64,000 bases of DNA from Carpediemonas membranifera (GCA_019828565.1 JAHDYR010000005.1:806001-870000); one strand, 5' to 3'. Numbered from the stretch's first letter, positions 50,612 through 59,572 are shown. Program-made: numbers and translations. The notes: a model not told the origin generated them from the sequence alone.

Positions 50612-53600
50612 TTACAGCATCTGGTAGCCGCCCTGATGGGCCAGGTCCCGGCGAGCCCTCCTCAGGCTCTTCACCGTCTGGTCCATTGTTGGCCGGGCCT
50701 CCGCTTCATGGGCCCAGCACCGCTTGATAATATCCGCAATGGGCCCTGGGACGCCCGTGAGAGCGGGCCTGTCGCCCTTCAGCATACGGCTCTGGACCAC
50801 GAACGACGAGCCCTCCTCCTCGAACGGCTGCTGTCCGGAGAAGAGCGCGAACAGCGTCATGCCGAAGGAGAAGACGTCTGTTGACGCGGCGTAACTCTTT
50901 CCAGCCAAGACCTCGGGGCTACTGTACCCCACCGTGCCGATGTTGGTCATCGTCATGGCCTTCTTCGACACCGCCAGCCCAAAGTCGCCAATCTTGCCCA
51001 CAACGCTGTTGGCCTTCGTGCTCTGCTTGTTGTGTGTCAGAACACCAACGAAGAAGTTGTCGGGCTTGATGTCGCGGTGGATGACGCCTCTCGAGTGGAT
51101 GAAGGCGAGACCCTCGCCGCAATCAATGAGCAAATCAACGAGCTTGGCGTGGCTGTATGTCCCATCGCTCTTCATCTTGGCGACGTACTTATCGAGGCTC
51201 CCGAACGGGCAGTACTCAGTGAGCAGGTGGACCACACCGTCGATGATGGTCGCCCCGAGAAATGGCACGACGCTCCTGTGCCGCAGAGACACCATGTGCA
51301 GGGCTTCTCGGGCGAACTCGTCCATGGACTGCGGGTCTGCTTGGAGCATCGGGTGAAGCCGCTTGAGGCAGACGATGCCCGCACCGTAGGCGGCCACGGA
51401 CACTGTGCCGAAGCCGCCCGAGGCGATGGTGTGGACCTCGGTTACTGCGGAGGGTGGGATGTAGAAGTCGATGATCGAGCGGTAGAGGTCGTTCTGGACG
51501 TCAGCGCCGATCTTCATCAGTTCGCCCTTGGCCTTGGTGCGGAGCTTTGACTGTGTCTTCCGTCTGAGCTGGCGCCGACCCAGCCCGAGGCCCGTGGCCG
51601 TGCAGCAGCACAGGCAGCAGAGTAGGACGGCTAAGACGGCCAGGATCACGAGGATGGCGGCAGGGGCGGCGAGCACCACGTAGGGGAAGCTGTCCGGCGT
51701 CCCATTGCCCGGGGTCTGACCGGACCGCTTCACCTGACCCGTGACGACTCTGACCGAGTCGAAGCGGATGTCCAGGGTCACTTCATCGCCCAGACTGCCG
51801 AGGGGGTCGACATCGATGCACAGCTCGCTCTCATGGGCGTAAGGGGAAAAGTTCTGACCGCCCAATGTCACGTGGAAGCCGGCCGCCGACTTCACCACCA
51901 GGTCTTCGAAGGGGACACACAAGGTCGAGGCCACCGTATAGGTCTCAGGCAGTGTGGGGGTGAAGGCCTTCAGGGCGGCAGCTGTGGCTGTGGTGTTGCT
52001 GAGACACCTCACGGCGGCCATCGAACCAGCGTACTCGGCTGCCCACGTCATCAGGGGAAACAGCTCGGCCCCCGGGAACCGCACCTCGCCGGGGCAGACG
52101 GGAGAGATCACCGAGTACGACAGCACGCCCTTGTCGAGGGTGGCCGGCTGAGTCGGCTTGAAGTCGAACGACTTGGTCGTGAGGTACTTGCAGTCGTAGC
52201 TTGGCTCGAGGCCCCTGTCGACATTCACAGTCACGTCGAGCTCCTTGTTGGCCCCCAGGCTGTCCTGGCCAACTACGGGGACTAGGAGGGTCACCCCATG
52301 ACCGGCGTCGGCCTCGAGGCACCTGGTGTGGTTGAATGACGCACCTGCTTCCCTCCCCATCGTGGCAGAGCTGTTGAAGTACAGCATGGCGCCCTTGCTC
52401 TCCAGGGGGACTACCGTCCAGCACTGGGCGAACCCCTCGGCCCCACCGGGCGTGCCCTTGCCCAGCGGACACGAATCGCACTCGGCCTGGCCTGTCTTGG
52501 CCTGGTACTTGCCGGTGTTACACGGCATCGGGGCGGTGTGTGGCTTGCCGTCCGCCGGGACGACGTAACCCGCGGGTGCCGGGACACACGTGGGGGATGA
52601 CGCCCTGTAGCGGCCATTGTCGCACAGCTGGCACAGCTGGCCTGGGGCAGACGCCGTGCCGTATCCCGCCCCGCACTCAAGCGTGAACACGGACAGTGCG
52701 GTGCTGTTGCCGACTGCAACAGTTGCGCCGTCGATCCAACGGAGGAGAAGCGGGGTAACCGTCCCCACAGCGAGCGGCATGACCGCTGAGACCCCGCTGC
52801 CATCGGTCAGGAATGTGCTAAGTGACTGCTCATCGCTGGTCGAGTCGAGGGCGACCACAACCCCGTCATAAAGGTCGACCACATCACCGACGTGGGGCGC
52901 CGAGTCGTTGCTCAGCCTGACCGCCACCACACCGTCGAGAAGATCGTCCATGGACTCGTACATGTCCACCCTCGCATCGAGGGCGGGCGCACCGACAGCA
53001 ACGCGGCCGTCTGCGGCGATTGAGATGGAGGCGCCCCAGCGGCTGTTGAGATTATCGGGGTTAGTGAGGGCTACGTCGTCAGGGTGGACGCTGTGGTCGT
53101 TGTTACCCGTAAAGTTGAACATGATGATGCCGAAGTTGTTTGGGTCATTCATGTTTGACACAGACATCAGCACCGTCGCCTCCCTGCCGACGGCGACAGG
53201 CTTAGACCGCAGCACGAGGTCCTGCACCCCCTCGTAGTAGGTCTGCTGGACGTAGTCCTGGAAATTACGGGTGAACTGGTACGCCCTCGTCGTGTCGTAG
53301 TACAATGTGATGAACGCCTCCTCATTCTGGGACGAACTGCTCCCCACAGCAAGAAAGTACTCGTCCATGGCCACTGTGTCGCCCCACACCATCGAGCGAG
53401 TGGACCCAGGCTCGTTGTGGAACAGAACGGGGCAGGACGTCGAGAGGCGGTACACCGTCACTGCTCGGGAGATGCTGGCGGTGGAGTGGACCACAGCCAC
53501 CGCATCGCTCGTCATCGCCAGGCTGTAGATCTTGCCGGGCGCAACATTGGCGCATAACTTGCTCGGCTCGGATGTTGCAGCGGAGAAGATTGCCAGTCGG

Positions 53601-53800
53601 TCGGAGGTGGATGACGGGTCGCTGATAGCTAGAACCAGCAGCTTACCGTCAGATGCCATCGCACCGAACTTCATTCCGTCTGGAGGGCTAATGTTCCGGT
53701 CAGGAGCAAGCTTCCATGTGCCAACAGCATCGGAAGAGGCCACAGCGCTTACATTGACGAACAACCACAGTGCTACAGCAAATATCACTAGAGAACGCAT
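50612..53800 (-). CDS. Receptor-like TKL-type protein kinase
   Basis: 1062 residues. Signal peptide at 1-22 (MRSLVIFAVALWLFVNVSAVA). The extracellular part is a beta-propeller-like region (about 25-375) followed by a Cys-rich ephrin-receptor/GCC2-like module (CGAGYGTASAPGQLC, CDNGRYRASSPTC, CNTGKYQAKTGQAECDSC). A second ectodomain follows, then a transmembrane helix at about 705-733 (ILVILAVLAVLLCCLCCC) with a basic stop-transfer. The cytoplasmic kinase is at about 786-1050: SGGFGTVSV, VCLKRLHP, IHRDIKPDN (907-915), GDFGLAV (938-944), YSSPEVL and DVFSFGMTLFALFSGQQPF. All catalytic residues are kept. TKL-like features (RHRSVVPFLGA, CPFGSLDKYV) suggest Ser/Thr specificity. Probably an environmental sensor; ligand unknown. 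Confidence 0.88.
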   Translation of the reverse strand: MRSLVIFAVALWLFVNVSAVASSDAVGTWKLAPDRNISPPDGMKFGAMASDGKLLVLAISDPSSTSDRLAIFSAATSEPSKLCANVAPGKIYSLAMTSDAVAVVHSTASISRAVTVYRLSTSCPVLFHNEPGSTRSMVWGDTVAMDEYFLAVGSSSSQNEEAFITLYYDTTRAYQFTRNFQDYVQQTYYEGVQDLVLRSKPVAVGREATVLMSVSNMNDPNNFGIIMFNFTGNNDHSVHPDDVALTNPDNLNSRWGASISIAADGRVAVGAPALDARVDMYESMDDLLDGVVAVRLSNDSAPHVGDVVDLYDGVVVALDSTSDEQSLSTFLTDGSGVSAVMPLAVGTVTPLLLRWIDGATVAVGNSTALSVFTLECGAGYGTASAPGQLCQLCDNGRYRASSPTCVPAPAGYVVPADGKPHTAPMPCNTGKYQAKTGQAECDSCPLGKGTPGGAEGFAQCWTVVPLESKGAMLYFNSSATMGREAGASFNHTRCLEADAGHGVTLLVPVVGQDSLGANKELDVTVNVDRGLEPSYDCKYLTTKSFDFKPTQPATLDKGVLSYSVISPVCPGEVRFPGAELFPLMTWAAEYAGSMAAVRCLSNTTATAAALKAFTPTLPETYTVASTLCVPFEDLVVKSAAGFHVTLGGQNFSPYAHESELCIDVDPLGSLGDEVTLDIRFDSVRVVTGQVKRSGQTPGNGTPDSFPYVVLAAPAAILVILAVLAVLLCCLCCCTATGLGLGRRQLRRKTQSKLRTKAKGELMKIGADVQNDLYRSIIDFYIPPSAVTEVHTIASGGFGTVSVAAYGAGIVCLKRLHPMLQADPQSMDEFAREALHMVSLRHRSVVPFLGATIIDGVVHLLTEYCPFGSLDKYVAKMKSDGTYSHAKLVDLLIDCGEGLAFIHSRGVIHRDIKPDNFFVGVLTHNKQSTKANSVVGKIGDFGLAVSKKAMTMTNIGTVGYSSPEVLAGKSYAASTDVFSFGMTLFALFSGQQPFEEEGSSFVVQSRMLKGDRPALTGVPGPIADIIKRCWAHEAEARPTMDQTVKSLRRARRDLAHQGGYQML

Positions 53801-54054
53801 GTACTGAGGTCTCGAGGGTGATACGCCCAGCTTCCTTTGATGAGAGGGATCTCAACTCGAGATATGAGTCGCCACGACTCCACGCCACCGCTGCTCGCAT
53901 GTGTCCACTAGCTGTCCTGGATAAGCTGCATTGGCCGTATGTTTGGCGCCATGGCAACTTTGGTATGACCCAACCCGATATTGCTGAACACGGGATCTGC
54001 TGCCTTATTGCTAACAGAACCGGGTTATTCACGAATTTACTCGATTTACCGCTC

Positions 54055-57000
54055 TCAGCTGATATATAGGCTGCTTGCAGCCACCACACCGACCCTGACG
54101 AGCCGGCCGGCCATCTCAAACGCACGGGCCAGCTGGACGTTGCCGAGGACATGGGCCGCGTTCTTCGCCTCCTTGCATGAGTCAGCCAGCCGGCACAGAT
54201 GCTTCACCACGGCACCGGCGTCCTCGTCGGTCTCGCTGAGGGCCTCGTTCAGGGTGGCACCCATCGCCCAGCGATACGCCACATGGACGAGACCGGCGTT
54301 GACCGAGTCGGCAGAGTCGGTCGGTGTCGCGTGCTTGGTCTCGAGCTGGCTTACCTGGCCGGCAACTGTGGTGACGATGTCAACAGCATCCCGGACGGAG
54401 TGTGACACGGAATCGGGCCGGAACTCGTTGAAGCGGTCGTACAGCAGCGCAGAGAGCGTGGCGGCGATCTCAGGCGGGGCGAGCCTGTCGAAGACGCCGG
54501 CCGTCATCAGCTCGACGGCGACCACCGGGGAGATGGACCCGAACTCGCAGGCCGCCCGCCCCTTGGGTGTGACTGCGTGGCGACTGTCGACGTACCCAAG
54601 ATCACGCAGCACCGCGAGCCTCGACTCCAGCGCGGGCAGGGTCTGCAGGTTGTCGTCGGACAACACAGCCCGGAGCTCGCCCAGTCGAGCCGCGTCCGTC
54701 AGACGGTCCCTGTGTCGCGTGTAGCAGGCCGTGAAGTCGGGGCAACCGAACGTCGGGCTGGCCTGGAGCTCGCGCTCGATTGTCTCAAGCTCAGAAACGG
54801 CCAGGCCCCAGTCGAGGTCGCGGATCTTGTGGGATGTCAGCGGGACGACCGTAAGATCGTCGAGGAGTGGTGCCAGGGCTGTCCGAGCAGCGGTGGTCGT
54901 GGCACGCGATATCTCGTACGGGGGCACCTCGTTGGTCGGCACTCTCTTGTTGGTCAGGCCCCTGACCGCTGGGGCTGGGACCATCCGGACGGCGGCCTTA
55001 CACTCCGCCAGATTCCTGCTGTCGACCTGGGGCATGAAGAGGTTGGCGAACCCTGTCAGTGTCTGCCCGGCATCGTCGGGGGGGCGGATTGTGACACAGG
55101 GCACGTCATCGCCCAGGCTGTCGGGCTTTGCGAGGACAAGGGCGACGCAGCGCGTGTCGTCCGTGTCTGCGACGACGATGACCGCCCCCCTGTTGACACC
55201 CTCGAGCTCGGCCAGCCTGGGCCCGATACTGTCCGCGAGGATGACCTCAGCGGCCTCCCGGGCCTGTGCGAACTGACTCATGGCCGAGTCGTCGCCCCTG
55301 CCGCACACGGGGCAGGCGGGGGCGGCCTCGATGACGGCAAGCTCGGCCTCAAGCTCGTCGCGCTCCTTCTCGAGCGTGCCCCTGTCGCGCATGGTGCGGA
55401 ACTCCCCGAACGACCGTTTGAGGATGTCCCGGACGGCCCAGCCCTGTGCACGAAGCAGGTTTAGGATAGACGAGTACGGCAGCCGGAACTGGGACTCCAG
55501 GCGCTGCGGGGCCCCGCTGAGGAGGTGCTGCAGACGGGCCATGCCGATGTCGCGGTCACGGGCTTCCAACGTGATGAACACGTGCCCGACGGCGTCGAGT
55601 CCCCGTCTACCTGCCCGGCCGGCCATCTGGATGAACTCTGCCGGGTGGAGGTCCCTGGCCCCCGACCCGTCGTGCTTGATGATGGAGTTGAAGACGACAG
55701 TGCGGGCGGGCATATTGACTCCCATGGCGAAGGTCTCGGTCGCCAACAGCACCTTAATGAGGCCCTCGCTGAACAGCATCTCCACCGCCTCCTTCAAGAA
55801 GGGCAGCATCCCGGCGTGGTGGATGCCGATGCCGCGGCACAGCAGGTCCTCGAGGTTGGCGGCCTGGGGTATCGCCCGGTCTCTCCCGTGGACCCCCGCC
55901 AGGAGCTGCCCGATCCTCGCCTGGATATGATCTGATTCAGTGACGGTGGTGAATCGGATCGACCTCAGATCCGCGGCGATTTGCTCACACTTCCGTCGGC
56001 TGAAGCTGAACACGATAGCAGGCAGGTAGTGCTGGTCCCGGAGCTTCTCCATGAGGCCGGTCCACCGCACCATGTCGTTCACAGGCGCACCGGACGCCAG
56101 CAGCTTCTCCCTCTGCTTGAACGCGGCGTTGGCCTTGGAATAGACCGCCGTGTCGAACTTGCCGTTGCCCCCGACAACGGTGAAGATCTCCCCACAGTAC
56201 AGGCTGTACTCGAGGGGCACCTGGCGCTTGATCGTGTTCACTAGGTACACGGGCCGGTCCCTTGTCCGACCGACCCACTCGCCGAACTCCATCGCGTTGG
56301 GGACTGTCGCAGAGAGTAGGACGAGGCGGACGGTGGGCGGCAGGAGCACGATGAGCTCCTCCCAGACGACACCGCGGGCCGCGTCGTTGAGGTAGTGGCA
56401 TTCATCGAAGATGACCCACTCCACGTCCTTGATGAGCGTAGACCCCTTGTACAGCAGGGACCGCAAGACCTCAGTCGTCATCACGGTCAGCGAGGCATCA
56501 GGTTTGAAAGTCGTGTCACCGGTGAGGATGCCGACGTCCTTAAATGTCTTCTTAAACTCTCTAAACTTCTGGTTCGAGAGGCTCTTGATCGGAGCCGTGT
56601 ATATAGCCTTACCGCGGTGTCTCAGAGCCAGCGCGATGGCGTACTCCGCGACGACCGTGTTGTGGGTGACGGTCAGATCGCCCAGCAGGAACCGTCGGTT
56701 GCCGGAGAGTTCGAATCCGAAGTAGTCGCCGAACCCCGTCGGCGTGACAGTGAACGCGTACGTGGCACGGGCAGGATCGGAGTTGGCCGCCTGGTCGGAT
56801 AGCGCCTCGGTGCGGAGGAAGGGCACAATCACTGCAGAGCCCGCCCTGAGGGCCACGGCGCCGGATCTCATGCGGACAGAGATACAGAGCGACCGGCAGA
56901 TGCGGGTGAAGGTGTCGAGGACGGCGGGGTCGGCCACAGCGACCGTGAGGCTGCCCGCCGCGTCCACGGCCCCGGCGACCATGGCCGAGCGGTGTTGCGG

Positions 57001-59367
57001 GGACTGCCAGGCGTCGGACACGGACAGCTGTGTGGCGTGGGGCAGGCCGCGGCCTGTGTGGTAGGCGTCATCGAGGGTCATGGTCGGGGGATACACCGCA
57101 GGGAGGGTGCCCGCCCGCCGCATGCGGACAGCGAGGGGCGCGACGTTGCGGCAGACGGCGTCGAGCTCTCTAGCGGGCACGATGAACTCGGGCCGGTGCC
57201 GGGCGATGACGTCCCTCGCATCATCGACACCCACGGTCATTGTGACGGCGTGGGGCTTCTCCGGGGTGGTCGTGACGGCGACCATGCCGTCCTCGACCCG
57301 CTCGACCTTGGGACTGATCGCGATGACACAGAGATGGTCACCGTTGCAGTTACCGGTGAGGATGGCGCGGGATGCCGAGGCGACGACACCGGCAGCGTCC
57401 TTATGCACTCGCCGGACCCACACAAAGCCCGACGGCATCGTGAAGCACCACGTGCGGCCGTGGAAGTCCACCTGTGTGATATCGCCGCGGCCCTTATCCA
57501 CTGTGGGGGCCAGGGCATCGGGGCGGGTGTCGACGGAGACCGAGCCCCCAGGACCGACCAGAGGGGAGAGGCCGGCCATCAGGCACAGGCGGACAAGGTC
57601 GTCACGGAAGCGGGTGGATGATGTCTGGATGCGGTTGGCCCCACCGCTGGCGAGCACAAGGCCTGCGATGAGGCAGCGGAGGTGTGCCGCTCGGAGCTGC
57701 CACGCCCACGAGGGCACGGCGGCCGGCTGCTCGTGGACGAAGAAGGCGTCCCACTGGCCGTGGCGGACGGAGACCAGCGAGCCCTCGATGCGGCATTCTG
57801 CCAGTCCAAGTTGGGCCGCACAGCCCCGCACGGGGCCCCGGGCCGCGTCATGTGCGGTGAATGTAACACAGAGCTGGCTGGTCCCGTCGGGCTGAGCGGT
57901 GTGCTCCACCGAGCCGCCGTGGAGCCACATGCCGAAAAGCACAAGGAAGGCGTTGACCTCGTCCTCCGTGCCGAGACCCAGCATGCTCTTGAGTCTGCTA
58001 ATGACAGCGTGTGCAGCCTCTGGGTCGACTCGCGCCCCAGCTGAGGCATTCGCCTTCTGGCGGATGCAGTGATAAGTGTCATCATCAACGATGGTCGAGG
58101 CGGATACCTTTGTGAAGCCCTCATCTGCCTGTTCACCACCATGTTGGACGAAGAGCGTGTGGTCCCGGGTGCACGCGAGGTCCACACCCGTGTCCCCCGC
58201 AGTCATCGCGACCAGCTGGACGTGGGCCTCGGGGTTCTCGACGAGGGCACGGGGGGTCTCGAACACGAGCTCCCGCGTCTCCTGGTCGTATCCAGCAACG
58301 AGTACCGCCTCCCCGCTGCCTACAAGGCCCTTGTACGCGTCCAGATCGACGAACCCGCGGTCGGTCAGGATCTCGTGGTCCTCGGGCACACATGCCCAGT
58401 GGCCGTCCCCGTTGAGCTCCTTGATGCTGAACATGTCCATCCGACCCGTGGCCACACCGGTCACCGTCCTCGCAGTGCCGTCGTCGCCCATGACGGACTC
58501 CCCGTTGACGACGTCCTGGACCATCCGCACGGACCCGTCGGCCATGGTCACGGGGGTGTTGAGCCCCAGACACTTGCCTGAGCTGGTGTGGGCAGAGACT
58601 AGCACGTTCTCGCCCTGCTCCAGGCGCAGCACGGCTCTCTTCTGGAAGGCGTCAAGTTCAAAGGGGTATGTGATCGCAGGGTCAGGGACGCGGACGTCGT
58701 AGTCATCCAGGGGTGTGTTGTCTGCGACGACGAACTGTGACACGGGCCGGGTGATGCGGGGGATGACGAGCTTCTCCTCGAATACCCCCTCCAGTTCCGT
58801 CACCGGGCGGTCCTCGGCACCGAACAGGGCCTCAGCGACCTGTTCGTCGGTGGGATCTGGGCCATCGCTCTCAAACTCGGATCCCCAGTCCAGTGTGGCT
58901 GGATCAAAGAGCTGCACGTCGTCGAGGCCGTCATTGAGATCGAGGCCATACTTCGGCAGCTTACCGGCCATGAGCTGGTCAAAGGCGGCGGATTCTGTCT
59001 TGGCAGGGACATTCGCGTCATGCTGGACATCAGAGTCCGGGCAGCTGATCTGCTTGTTAAGGAGGAAGCCCTTCTTGAACACTCGGTACGGCATGGTTTG
59101 GTCTGCGCCATCGCGCCGCATAATGCCATCAGGATTGGTATTAGTATGCTCCGGATCAGGGTTGTACCGCAAATTGTCGGCGCCCAAGAAGTCCACGACG
59201 GACAGGCTCTCGAGCACGTCTTTGGCGGTTGGAACGGGTGCATCCGGGATCTCTGTCTCGGTACCACGGAACATGGGATCGTCAAGCAGCGTTTCGAGAT
59301 TCAACTCCCTCTTCAGAACCCAGTCAATGAGTTCCATCAGCTTGCTCGTCGTAACAAATGAACGCAT
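54055..59367 (-). CDS. SKI2: SKI2-like RNA helicase interrupted by nested inteins
   Basis: 1770 codons from Met at 59367; the open frame continues to 59625 but would overlap the upstream gene, so a start at 59367 or 59337 is preferred. Extein (about 1132 residues) follows Ski2/SKIV2L: PAITYPFELDAFQKRAVLRL, Walker A AHTSSGK|T, TAPIKSLSNQKFREFK, DECH (988-991), LLSATVPNAMEFGEWVG, GIHHAGMLPFLKEAVE, QMAGRAGRRG, then the arch, DSHCT domain and terminal ASSLYIS. Ski2 feeds mRNA to the cytoplasmic exosome. Residues 266-903 are an in-frame intein between GK and T, itself holding a second intein at 326-673. Without splicing, ATP binding must fail. No stop or frameshift anywhere, so both are under coding constraint. 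NEMF and other translation quality-control genes lie nearby, though not in an operon. Confidence 0.93.
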   Translation of the reverse strand: MRSFVTTSKLMELIDWVLKRELNLETLLDDPMFRGTETEIPDAPVPTAKDVLESLSVVDFLGADNLRYNPDPEHTNTNPDGIMRRDGADQTMPYRVFKKGFLLNKQISCPDSDVQHDANVPAKTESAAFDQLMAGKLPKYGLDLNDGLDDVQLFDPATLDWGSEFESDGPDPTDEQVAEALFGAEDRPVTELEGVFEEKLVIPRITRPVSQFVVADNTPLDDYDVRVPDPAITYPFELDAFQKRAVLRLEQGENVLVSAHTSSGKCLGLNTPVTMADGSVRMVQDVVNGESVMGDDGTARTVTGVATGRMDMFSIKELNGDGHWACVPEDHEILTDRGFVDLDAYKGLVGSGEAVLVAGYDQETRELVFETPRALVENPEAHVQLVAMTAGDTGVDLACTRDHTLFVQHGGEQADEGFTKVSASTIVDDDTYHCIRQKANASAGARVDPEAAHAVISRLKSMLGLGTEDEVNAFLVLFGMWLHGGSVEHTAQPDGTSQLCVTFTAHDAARGPVRGCAAQLGLAECRIEGSLVSVRHGQWDAFFVHEQPAAVPSWAWQLRAAHLRCLIAGLVLASGGANRIQTSSTRFRDDLVRLCLMAGLSPLVGPGGSVSVDTRPDALAPTVDKGRGDITQVDFHGRTWCFTMPSGFVWVRRVHKDAAGVVASASRAILTGNCNGDHLCVIAISPKVERVEDGMVAVTTTPEKPHAVTMTVGVDDARDVIARHRPEFIVPARELDAVCRNVAPLAVRMRRAGTLPAVYPPTMTLDDAYHTGRGLPHATQLSVSDAWQSPQHRSAMVAGAVDAAGSLTVAVADPAVLDTFTRICRSLCISVRMRSGAVALRAGSAVIVPFLRTEALSDQAANSDPARATYAFTVTPTGFGDYFGFELSGNRRFLLGDLTVTHNTVVAEYAIALALRHRGKAIYTAPIKSLSNQKFREFKKTFKDVGILTGDTTFKPDASLTVMTTEVLRSLLYKGSTLIKDVEWVIFDECHYLNDAARGVVWEELIVLLPPTVRLVLLSATVPNAMEFGEWVGRTRDRPVYLVNTIKRQVPLEYSLYCGEIFTVVGGNGKFDTAVYSKANAAFKQREKLLASGAPVNDMVRWTGLMEKLRDQHYLPAIVFSFSRRKCEQIAADLRSIRFTTVTESDHIQARIGQLLAGVHGRDRAIPQAANLEDLLCRGIGIHHAGMLPFLKEAVEMLFSEGLIKVLLATETFAMGVNMPARTVVFNSIIKHDGSGARDLHPAEFIQMAGRAGRRGLDAVGHVFITLEARDRDIGMARLQHLLSGAPQRLESQFRLPYSSILNLLRAQGWAVRDILKRSFGEFRTMRDRGTLEKERDELEAELAVIEAAPACPVCGRGDDSAMSQFAQAREAAEVILADSIGPRLAELEGVNRGAVIVVADTDDTRCVALVLAKPDSLGDDVPCVTIRPPDDAGQTLTGFANLFMPQVDSRNLAECKAAVRMVPAPAVRGLTNKRVPTNEVPPYEISRATTTAARTALAPLLDDLTVVPLTSHKIRDLDWGLAVSELETIERELQASPTFGCPDFTACYTRHRDRLTDAARLGELRAVLSDDNLQTLPALESRLAVLRDLGYVDSRHAVTPKGRAACEFGSISPVVAVELMTAGVFDRLAPPEIAATLSALLYDRFNEFRPDSVSHSVRDAVDIVTTVAGQVSQLETKHATPTDSADSVNAGLVHVAYRWAMGATLNEALSETDEDAGAVVKHLCRLADSCKEAKNAAHVLGNVQLARAFEMAGRLVRVGVVAASSLYIS
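56659..58572 (-). mobile_element. Outer intein (Prp8-like), in the SKI2 Walker A motif
   Basis: 638 codons, 290 once the inner intein is removed. It starts at Cys 266 (CLGLNTPVTMADGS, the block A pattern of fungal Prp8 inteins) with VVNGESVMGDDGTARTV, and ends YFGFELSGNRRFLLGDLTV then THN (Asn 903) before Thr 904, the +1 nucleophile. Penultimate His present. Block B is split by the inner intein: A|CNGDHLCVI becomes continuous after inner removal, matching Prp8 'VCTHNHIL'. The middle carries one dodecapeptide-like motif (RSAMVAGAVDAAGS, 793-806) whose catalytic Asp is Ala, plus a RICRSLCISV helix. I see no second LAGLIDADG motif, so homing activity is probably lost. Insertion between GK and T is a common intein site in P-loop proteins. 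Confidence 0.93.
57349..58392 (-). mobile_element. Inner intein (phage/viral-like type), nested in the outer intein
   Basis: 348 codons from Cys 326 (CVPEDHEILTDRGFVDLDAY) to Asn 673 (ASRAILTGN), followed by Cys 674 as +1 residue. Block A has the 'C...D.EILT.RG' pattern, block B is ACTRDHTLFVQH (Thr 400, His 403), block F is WCFTMPSGFVWVRR, and the end is GN rather than HN, a terminus seen in some phage and bacterial inteins. An endonuclease-type insert shows FLVLFGMWLHGGSV (474-487) and LRCLIAGLVLASGG (563-576) with the helper helix TSSTRFRDDLVRLCLMAG. Both motif Asp are replaced (G and S), so cutting activity is probably dead. Its subtype differs from that of the outer intein, so it is not a duplication. 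Confidence 0.9.
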
Positions 59368-59572
59368 CAAACAGCAGATGATCGTTGATAGCATGCGACT
59401 GTGTGTGCATGATGTGCTGCACTGCTGTACGATCATCACCACTATTGAGTCTGAGGTTGGCAACGTCTCCGCGCACTGAACGCCAGTATCTTCCTCATGC
59501 AGCAAAGCTCTATTCCCAGAAAAAACTTTATTCCCGCCTATCCGCGGAAGCAGAGCAGACAATGAAAACGCC

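Noticed and set aside
57349-58392. Two Hint domains from a simple tandem duplication of one intein
   Set aside because: The two N-termini and two C-termini are of different types and arranged as nested, not tandem, pairs.
56659-58572. The SKI2 insertion as a spliceosomal intron
   Set aside because: It is open in frame for 638 codons, lacks GT at its start, and has full intein termini; introns here are 22-38 nt.
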